A stretch of DNA of 64,000 nucleotides from Novosphingobium sp. Chol11 (lineage in GTDB: Bacteria; Pseudomonadota; Alphaproteobacteria; Sphingomonadales; Sphingomonadaceae): NCBI GenBank assembly GCA_945906105.1, contig CAMDQO010000003.1, forward strand, positions 62,001-126,000. The letters are read 5' to 3'. The notes below the pieces were generated by a model. That model searched no databases and was not told the origin of the DNA. It saw only the letters and a list, made by a program, of their open reading frames with translations. The stretch's first letter is position 1; every line of letters starts with the position of its first letter. Made by a program: the position numbers and the translations under genes. This document shows positions 58,393 through 64,000 of this stretch, one piece after another.

Positions 58393-58686
58393 TCAATGGC
58401 GTGAACGAATCTGGCCAGACTTGGCATCAACATCGACGAAGAATACCCGGCCATCCTTGATGAATTTCAGCCGGTAAGCCATCGCAGCGGGATCATATTC
58501 CGGCCCCAGATACTGCATCCCGGGCATCGATGGCAGCACCCGCCCCTCAATCTCACGCAAAGGCAGCACATTGCCCGCACGCATTTCCTTGCGCACCTGC
58601 CCCTGCTCATCACCGGGAGCGGCGTGAGCGAAGGGCACGGCAAGCGTCGAAGCGGCCATAGAAAGGAGGAGGGTGAGGCGGATCAT
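58393..58686 (-). CDS. secreted PepSY-domain protein
   Basis: The 97-residue protein has a signal peptide (residues 1-22, ending AHA) and a PepSY-type domain with LREIEGRVL and YRLKFIKDGRVFFVDVDAKSGQI. Small PepSY proteins next to OmpR-type systems are thought to modulate the sensor kinase. It is first in the leftward gene set PepSY, regulator, kinase. Confidence 0.9.
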   Translation of the reverse strand: MIRLTLLLSMAASTLAVPFAHAAPGDEQGQVRKEMRAGNVLPLREIEGRVLPSMPGMQYLGPEYDPAAMAYRLKFIKDGRVFFVDVDAKSGQIRSRH

Positions 58687-58748
58687 GTTGGCTCTGCGTC
58701 TAAAGCGTTTGGATTGAACAACAAGTGAATGGTATCACTGTAGTTCAT

Positions 58749-59588
58749 TCAGGCAGTGAGCCGCGCAATATACGCATCGCGGATGGCTCGGGTAACTGCC
58801 CCCGGCTGCCCATCCCCAATCGCCCGCCCATCAACTTCGACCACCGGCATCACCAAAGAACCCGCAGCAGACAGGAAAGCTTCGCGCGCGGCGAACAATT
58901 CATCGGGGGTGAAGGGACGCTCCTCCACCGCCAGCCCCATTTCGCGGGCAATCTCCAGCACGCAGATGCGCGTGACCCCCGGCAGCACACCGTGATCGAC
59001 CGGGTGCGAAACGAGCACCCCGCGCGCATCAATGATGTGTGCGTTGGCGCTGGAGCCTTCGGTAATCACGCCGCCTTCGATCAACCAGGCGTCGTCCACC
59101 CCGGCAGCACGCGCCTCTTCCTTGACCAGCACGGCATAGAGCAGTTGCGTGGTCTTGGCGGCGCGCACTTGCCAACGCATGTCGGGCCGCAGGATGATCT
59201 TGAGGCCAGTCTCGGCCTGCGAATTATCCACCAACCGCGCTTCCTGTGTAAACACGATCCGCGTCGGTTGGGGCGCAGAGATGGGTGATAGGAAATCCCG
59301 ATCAGCCGCAACTCCGCCCGTCACTTGCAGATAAACCCGGCCTTCAACTAAGCCATTGCGCGCCACCGCTTGTTCAAAAACCGCCCGCCAGTCTGCCACA
59401 TCGGCAATCCCGGCCAGCTTCAACGACCGTTCCAGCCGCGCCATGTGGTATGGATAATTGGCCAGCCGCCCATCCAGCACCGGCACAACCTCATAGACGC
59501 TCTGCGAAAACAGCAGCCCGCGATCGAAGATGGATACTTTGGCTTCGGTTTCCGGAAGCCACTCGCCGTTGAGCCATATGGTGCGCAT
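58749..59588 (-). CDS. class IV aminotransferase (D-amino-acid transaminase type)
   Basis: The 279-residue PLP enzyme has IFDRGLLFSQSVYEVVPVLDG, the PLP-binding Lys in AAKTTQLLYAVL, EGSSANAHIID, and a C-terminal VMPVVEVDGRAIGDGQPG. The pattern is that of D-alanine/D-amino-acid transaminases more than branched-chain enzymes. ATG 59588 (MRTIWLNGEWLPE) is the family start; the longer upstream frame runs into a repeat element. Confidence 0.9.
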   Translation of the reverse strand: MRTIWLNGEWLPETEAKVSIFDRGLLFSQSVYEVVPVLDGRLANYPYHMARLERSLKLAGIADVADWRAVFEQAVARNGLVEGRVYLQVTGGVAADRDFLSPISAPQPTRIVFTQEARLVDNSQAETGLKIILRPDMRWQVRAAKTTQLLYAVLVKEEARAAGVDDAWLIEGGVITEGSSANAHIIDARGVLVSHPVDHGVLPGVTRICVLEIAREMGLAVEERPFTPDELFAAREAFLSAAGSLVMPVVEVDGRAIGDGQPGAVTRAIRDAYIARLTA

Positions 59589-59647
59589 GACGAGACTAAT
59601 CAGCGTGGCCAGGGTTCTTGTCAACGCAACCAGCAACATCTTCCCCT

Positions 59648-59738
59648 CGTCATTGCGAGGAGCGAAGCGACACGGCAATCCAGTGCGTCGCGCGCAACCG
59701 CTCTGGATTGCTTCGGAGCTGCGCCCCTCGCAATGACG
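59648..59738. repeat. 91-bp dispersed palindromic repeat
   Basis: Outer arms CGTCATTGCGAGG and CCTCGCAATGACG enclose inner arms GCAATCCAG (59675) and CTGGATTGC (59703). Repeats of this kind occur in many bacterial genomes. It fills most of the region between the aminotransferase and the ABC-F gene. Confidence 0.85.
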
Positions 59739-59783
59739 AAGGAAGGTTGTGTGTCGTGGCGATCATGGGCTAGGGGCGCGCCC

Positions 59784-61556
59784 ATGGCCGCACCGATACT
59801 TAGCTGGGAGGGTCTGAGCCTGCATCATGGCTCGGGCTGGCTCTTCACCGACCTTGATCTCACCATTGGCGAACGGGATCGGCTGGCGCTGATCGGGCGC
59901 AATGGCGCGGGCAAAACCACACTGCTGCGGATGATCGCCGGGCAGATCGAGGCGGACAAGGGCACACGATCAATCCGTCCCGGCGCGCGCATCGTCATGC
60001 TCGAGCAAGACCCGTTCTTCACCGGCCATGAAACGCTGATGGACTTCGCGCTTTCCGGCCCGGACGCCCCCGAGTGGCACGAGGTCGAAGCCATCGCCGA
60101 TCAACTGGGCATCGACATGAGCCGCCCGGCGGAAAATGCCAGCGGTGGTGAGCGGCGGCGGGCGGCCCTCACCCGCGCTCTCGCCTCCGATCCCGATATT
60201 TTGCTGCTGGATGAGCCGACCAACCACCTTGATCTCGCGGCTATCGAATGGCTGGAATCATGGCTTGCCCGGTTCAACGGCGCTTTCGTTGTCATCAGCC
60301 ATGACCGTACCTTCCTCACCCGATTGACCAAGGCCACGCTGTGGATTGATCGCGGCGCGATCCGGCGCAAGGAGGTTGGCTTTGGCGGCTATGATGCCTG
60401 GATGGAGCAGATCTTCGCCGAGGAAGCCCGCGCGGCTGACAAGATGGATGCCAAGCTGAAGATCGAGGCGCACTGGCTCGAACGCGGCGTCACCGCGCGC
60501 CGCAAGCGCAACATGGGACGGCTGGAAAAGCTCTATGAAATGCGGGCAGCCCGCGCCGCCATGCTCAGCCCCACCGGCGTGGCCAAGATCGCGCTGGGCA
60601 GCGATGATGTGAAGACCAAGGCGGTGATCGTTGCCGACAAGGTCACGAAGAAATTCGGTGAGCGGGTAATAATAAAGGACTTCACCTTGCGCATCACGCG
60701 CGGTGACCGGATCGGTATTGTCGGGGCCAATGGCACGGGCAAGACCACGCTGCTCAAACTGCTGACCGGCGAACTGGAGCCGGATTCGGGCAAAGTAACC
60801 CTCGCCAAAACGCTCGACGCGGTGATCATCGATCAGCAGCGCAGCCTGCTCTCACCCGACAAGAAGTTGCGCGATATTCTCGCTGAGGGCGGTGATTGGG
60901 TCGATGTGCGAGGCGTGCGCAAACACGTTCAGGGCTATCTCAAGGACTTCCTGTTCGATCCCGGCATGGCCGATGCCCGCGTCGGCACACTATCGGGCGG
61001 CGAGCGTTCGCGGCTGTTGCTGGCGCGCGAATTTGCCCGGCTTTCCAATCTCTTGGTGCTCGACGAGCCGACCAATGACCTCGATCTGGAAACGCTCGAT
61101 CTGTTGCAGGAAGTGATTTCGGATTACGATGGCACCGTGCTGATCGTCAGCCATGACCGCGATTTTCTGGACCGCACGGTAACGGTGACGCTGGGCCTCG
61201 ATGGCTCGGGCAAGGTTGATATTGTTGCAGGTGGCTATGCCGATTGGGTGGCGCAGCGGCAGGCCAAGGCTGCACCGACGAAAACAGCAAAAGCCGCAGC
61301 ACCGCCGCCTCCCCCACCGCTGAAGAAAGCAAAGCTCACCTACAAGGACCAGCGCGACTACGAGCAACTGCCCCAGCGGATCGCGGAAATCGACAAAGCC
61401 ATCGCCCGCGATGAGGCGGTGCTGTCTGACGCCGCGCTCTACACCCGCGATCCGGCAAAGTTCGCCGCGCTGACGGCGGCCATAGACAAGGCCCGCGCTG
61501 ATAAGGACGCCGCCGAGGAGCGCTGGCTGGAACTGGCGGAGCTGGTTGAGGGTTAA
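59784..61556 (+). CDS. ABC-F family ATPase (Uup-like)
   Basis: The 590-residue protein has two ABC domains: Walker A GRNGAGKTTLLR and GANGTGKTTLLK, signature motifs ASGGERRRA and LSGGERSRL, and Walker B LLDEPTNHLD and VLDEPTNDLD. A C-terminal charged coiled coil after a poly-Pro hinge (AAPPPPPPLKK) is the Uup mark. It has no membrane domain and acts on ribosomes or DNA structures. ATG 59784 (MAAPILSWEGLSL) is the natural start. Confidence 0.94.
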   Translation: MAAPILSWEGLSLHHGSGWLFTDLDLTIGERDRLALIGRNGAGKTTLLRMIAGQIEADKGTRSIRPGARIVMLEQDPFFTGHETLMDFALSGPDAPEWHEVEAIADQLGIDMSRPAENASGGERRRAALTRALASDPDILLLDEPTNHLDLAAIEWLESWLARFNGAFVVISHDRTFLTRLTKATLWIDRGAIRRKEVGFGGYDAWMEQIFAEEARAADKMDAKLKIEAHWLERGVTARRKRNMGRLEKLYEMRAARAAMLSPTGVAKIALGSDDVKTKAVIVADKVTKKFGERVIIKDFTLRITRGDRIGIVGANGTGKTTLLKLLTGELEPDSGKVTLAKTLDAVIIDQQRSLLSPDKKLRDILAEGGDWVDVRGVRKHVQGYLKDFLFDPGMADARVGTLSGGERSRLLLAREFARLSNLLVLDEPTNDLDLETLDLLQEVISDYDGTVLIVSHDRDFLDRTVTVTLGLDGSGKVDIVAGGYADWVAQRQAKAAPTKTAKAAAPPPPPPLKKAKLTYKDQRDYEQLPQRIAEIDKAIARDEAVLSDAALYTRDPAKFAALTAAIDKARADKDAAEERWLELAELVEG

Positions 61557-63361
61557 GCGCCCCCGCCCAGCCGCTCGGCAATCCGCTCATCCATCCGCTT
61601 TTCAAGCATGGCCAGCGGCATCACGCCTTCCTTCAGCACATCGTGGAACCACGGCAGGCTGAACTTTGCGCCCAGTTTCGTCTGTGCCCTTTCGCGCAGT
61701 TTCAGCCACATATTGTGGCCGATCTTGTAGCTGCAAGCCTGCCCCGGCTGCGTGCAATAGCGTTCCACCTCGCGCTGGCTGCGCGGTCGGGTAAAGTCGG
61801 TGGTGGCAACGAGGTAATCAGTCGCCTTGGCGCGGCTCCAGCGCTTGGAATGGATGCCAGTATCGACCACCAGCCGCGCCGCGCGGAACAGGAACGACTG
61901 GAGATAGCCCGCCTTTTCGATCCCCGAATAGCCGCCCAGTTCATCGGACAACTGCTCGGAATAAAGCGCCCAGCCCTCACCATAGGATGAGATGAAGTTG
62001 TTGCGCAGCAGCATCGGCACTTCGCCGCCCAGTTGTGCATAGCCGCCTTGCAGATGGTGGCCGGGAACGCCTTCATGATAGGTCAGCGAGGGCAGCTGAT
62101 ATTTCGGCCAATCACCCACTTCCTTGAGGTTGATCCAGTAAATCGCCGAACGCGAACCATCGAGAGGCGCGCGGTAATAATAGCCGTTCGAGGCCCCGTC
62201 CTGAATGTCTGCCGGAACACGCCGCACATCGAGCGGCTGATTGGGTATGTCTGAAAAGGCCGGTGCCAGCTTGCCACGCATCGCCGCAACCCCGGCATTC
62301 AGCCCGGCGATCAGCTCTGCACGGCCCGCATCGGTGGCGGGATAAAGCTGATCGGGCGAGGTGTTGAGCGCAATCAGCCGCTCACCCACCAAGCCCTTGG
62401 TATAACCCGCAGCGTTGAGGATAACGTCCAGTCTGGCCTGCAATTCGGCGACTTGCTGCAGCCCGACCTTGTGCACCTCCTCAGGGGTCATGCTGGTCGT
62501 CGTCGCCTGTGCCAGAGCCGCAGCATAGATTTCGCCGCCTTGCTTCATCCGCCATAGCCCATCACCGGGGCGTGTCGAGCCGCGCAGGCGCTGGATCAGC
62601 GCTATCTGGCGATCGAGCGCCGGATAGACCTCAGCCGAAACGATCTTCGCCGCGCGCGCCTGCCATTCACCGTCGATGCCCAATGCACCCGCGCGCCGCA
62701 CCAGACTGCGCACCATGCCGCTGTCTTCCGCCGCCGGACTGCGCAGTTTCTGCATCTGGCCGAGCGTCAGATCGAGCGACCAACCGGGTGCCAGAAATCC
62801 GCGTGCAGCCTGTGCGCGCTGGTATTCGCCGTTATCATCGAGTGCGAAACGGAAGGCGGCGAGGCGCGAGAGATAGGCCTCGCAATCGCCAACTGTGTTG
62901 ATGGAGTGCTGGCTGTCGAGAAAATTGGGCACGCTGAAATAGGCCCCGCCCTGCTGGAATATCGGGTAGGGCCGTTGCACCGATTGCAGGCCAAAACGTT
63001 CGGGCACCAATCGCTGCTCGAACATATAGATCGCATTGGCGAGATTGCGGCGTCCAGTCGCGCTCAGTTCGGCTGCCGTAACTTCGCGCAGACCTGCCAA
63101 AGCCTTTTTCGACAATGCGCGGCTGATCACGCGCTGGCCTTCGCCATAGTCATCCAGCCGTGATTTCAGCGCCGCGCGCACGCCCTTGTCGAGGCCAAGT
63201 GAGCTGGCGCTTTCCGGGTTGATCAGCAGGTTGTTGGTGAAAATCGTGTCCATCAGCGCCGTGAGCGAGGCATCACCACCAGCACCAGCCCAGGCGGTTA
63301 TCGGCAAACCTGCAGAAATTGCCACCGCGCCACTCGCCACCAGAAATTGCCGCCGTTCCAT
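61553..63361 (-). CDS. Tat-exported DUF885 protein (predicted metallopeptidase)
   Basis: The 602-residue protein has an N-terminal twin-Arg signal (ERRQFLVASGAVAISAGLP, cleavage after about AWA) and, near residues 425-440, a zinc-type motif YHEGVPGHHLQ. DUF885 proteins are predicted peptidases; substrates are unproven. It is convergent with the ABC-F gene, their ends overlapping by 4 bases. Confidence 0.9.
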   Translation of the reverse strand: MERRQFLVASGAVAISAGLPITAWAGAGGDASLTALMDTIFTNNLLINPESASSLGLDKGVRAALKSRLDDYGEGQRVISRALSKKALAGLREVTAAELSATGRRNLANAIYMFEQRLVPERFGLQSVQRPYPIFQQGGAYFSVPNFLDSQHSINTVGDCEAYLSRLAAFRFALDDNGEYQRAQAARGFLAPGWSLDLTLGQMQKLRSPAAEDSGMVRSLVRRAGALGIDGEWQARAAKIVSAEVYPALDRQIALIQRLRGSTRPGDGLWRMKQGGEIYAAALAQATTTSMTPEEVHKVGLQQVAELQARLDVILNAAGYTKGLVGERLIALNTSPDQLYPATDAGRAELIAGLNAGVAAMRGKLAPAFSDIPNQPLDVRRVPADIQDGASNGYYYRAPLDGSRSAIYWINLKEVGDWPKYQLPSLTYHEGVPGHHLQGGYAQLGGEVPMLLRNNFISSYGEGWALYSEQLSDELGGYSGIEKAGYLQSFLFRAARLVVDTGIHSKRWSRAKATDYLVATTDFTRPRSQREVERYCTQPGQACSYKIGHNMWLKLRERAQTKLGAKFSLPWFHDVLKEGVMPLAMLEKRMDERIAERLGGGA

Positions 63362-63451
63362 GTTTCGTCCCCGCAGAATAGTTACATCGGTGACGGGATT
63401 GCATGACGCGGGCGGGCAAGCAAGCGCCGCTCGTCGATTGCCTGTCAGCAG

Positions 63452-63922
63452 TTAGCCGAGCCGGTAAAACCCCGCCACCCTATCCAGCGCCAGCTTCAGC
63501 ACCAGCTTGCCGCTGCGCACCGGCCAGGCGAGCGCTTTTTCGGCCAGAGGCAGCGTTTCACCAGCACAGACCACCCGCCACAGCACGTCGGCGAGGCCCG
63601 GTCCGGCCGCCGTGACTGCACCATCGAATCGCGTCTTGGCGGCGATCTGGCGTTCGGTGGCGTTGAGTCCGCGATCAGCCGTGCCTTTGATCCGCACCGC
63701 ATCCCAACGCATGGTGATACTGGCGGAAAGCTGCGCGCGCTCCCAATCAGCACGGAGTTGTTCCCCGGCAGCGAACTGGCGATCATCAAGATGCCCGCGT
63801 GCATGGAGCCATGTGAGCGGCGATTCTGCCAGATTGACCGTGGCACTGCGGCGCCCACGCCGCGCTGCGGTGCGCGATGGCCCCTCGCTGGTCAGTTCGC
63901 GTTCGACAAGTTGGCGCTGCAT
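63452..63922 (-). CDS. DUF6456-type protein
   Basis: The 156-residue protein has an Arg-rich N-terminal tail followed by the segments ESPLTWLHARGHLDDRQFAAGEQLRADWERA, SASITMRWDAVRIKG and LADVLWRVVCAGETL. This matches the DUF6456 pattern common in alphaproteobacteria, often found in helix-turn-helix proteins. No HTH is visible in this short version. Function unknown. Confidence 0.75.
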   Translation of the reverse strand: MQRQLVERELTSEGPSRTAARRGRRSATVNLAESPLTWLHARGHLDDRQFAAGEQLRADWERAQLSASITMRWDAVRIKGTADRGLNATERQIAAKTRFDGAVTAAGPGLADVLWRVVCAGETLPLAEKALAWPVRSGKLVLKLALDRVAGFYRLG

Positions 63923-64000
63923 GGGTTCTTCCCTTCCAAAAGTTGCGAATCAGCGCTTGCCAAATGTGGCTAGTTGTAGGAAAGTGAAAAACCAATTTGG
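63923..64000. other. end of window, no gene seen
   Basis: The last 78 bases are the upstream region of the DUF6456 gene; no reading frame or repeat is supported. Confidence 0.6.

Noticed and set aside
1-64000. CRISPR arrays, phage genes, transposases
   Set aside because: No regular spaced repeats and no integrase, capsid or transposase reading frames were found.

Overview
The window reads as chromosomal DNA of an aerobic alphaproteobacterium, most likely a sphingomonad (Sphingomonadales). This rests on the style of the core genes: an NDUFS4-like complex I subunit, an exosortase with a sphingomonad-type sorting signal, DUF6456 and PepSY/two-component genes, TTCGACAAGCTC-type dispersed repeats, and a dense set of P450cam-like cytochromes and SnoaL-fold proteins. 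No species can be named from the sequence alone.

Bases 1 to about 38,420 are a large accessory catabolic region rich in oxygenases. It holds four cytochromes P450 (three P450cam-like), two Rieske ring-hydroxylating oxygenases (each alpha plus beta), two flavin monooxygenases of the acyl-CoA dehydrogenase fold, one luciferase-like monooxygenase and one Old Yellow Enzyme. Electron supply consists of a single [3Fe-4S]-type ferredoxin and a single rubredoxin-reductase-like flavoprotein. Around these lie six short-chain dehydrogenases, a membrane PQQ dehydrogenase, a GMC oxidoreductase, an aldehyde dehydrogenase, five SnoaL/NTF2-fold proteins, a GST, a DLH-family hydrolase, a sulfotransferase with a DUF1214 partner, two unusual APH-fold phosphotransferases, a globin, and HxlR and TetR regulators. 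There is no ring-cleavage extradiol dioxygenase, thiolase or acyl-CoA ligase here, so the region looks like the peripheral, oxygen-inserting part of a pathway for a polycyclic or terpenoid-like substrate. That substrate class is an inference from P450cam similarity and from the Rieske plus [3Fe-4S] ferredoxin combination known in abietane diterpenoid (dit) catabolism. Many genes overlap by 1 to 4 bases, and several divergent promoter regions carry inverted repeats. Two of those regions carry perfect FixK/Fnr-type boxes (TTGATCNNGATCAA), and a third such box lies in front of hcp/nsrR.

The catabolic region stops at a tRNA-Tyr gene (38,551-38,636, minus strand) whose 3' end faces it, the orientation expected at an integration site.

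From about 38,640 to the end is core genome: rlmB, a lipoprotein, an HU gene, lon (with a candidate heat-shock promoter), ybaB and dnaX; then an exosortase locus with a 59-residue putative substrate, a fatty acid hydroxylase-family membrane enzyme, the SRP RNA gene, an NDUFS4-like protein, hrpB, a TonB-like protein, a polyprenyl diphosphate synthase and a chorismate mutase. Next come the hybrid-cluster protein gene hcp with divergent nsrR, a PepSY/response regulator/histidine kinase set, a class IV aminotransferase, an Uup-type ABC-F ATPase, a Tat-exported DUF885 protein and a DUF6456 protein. No rRNA, CRISPR array, transposase or phage gene was seen.
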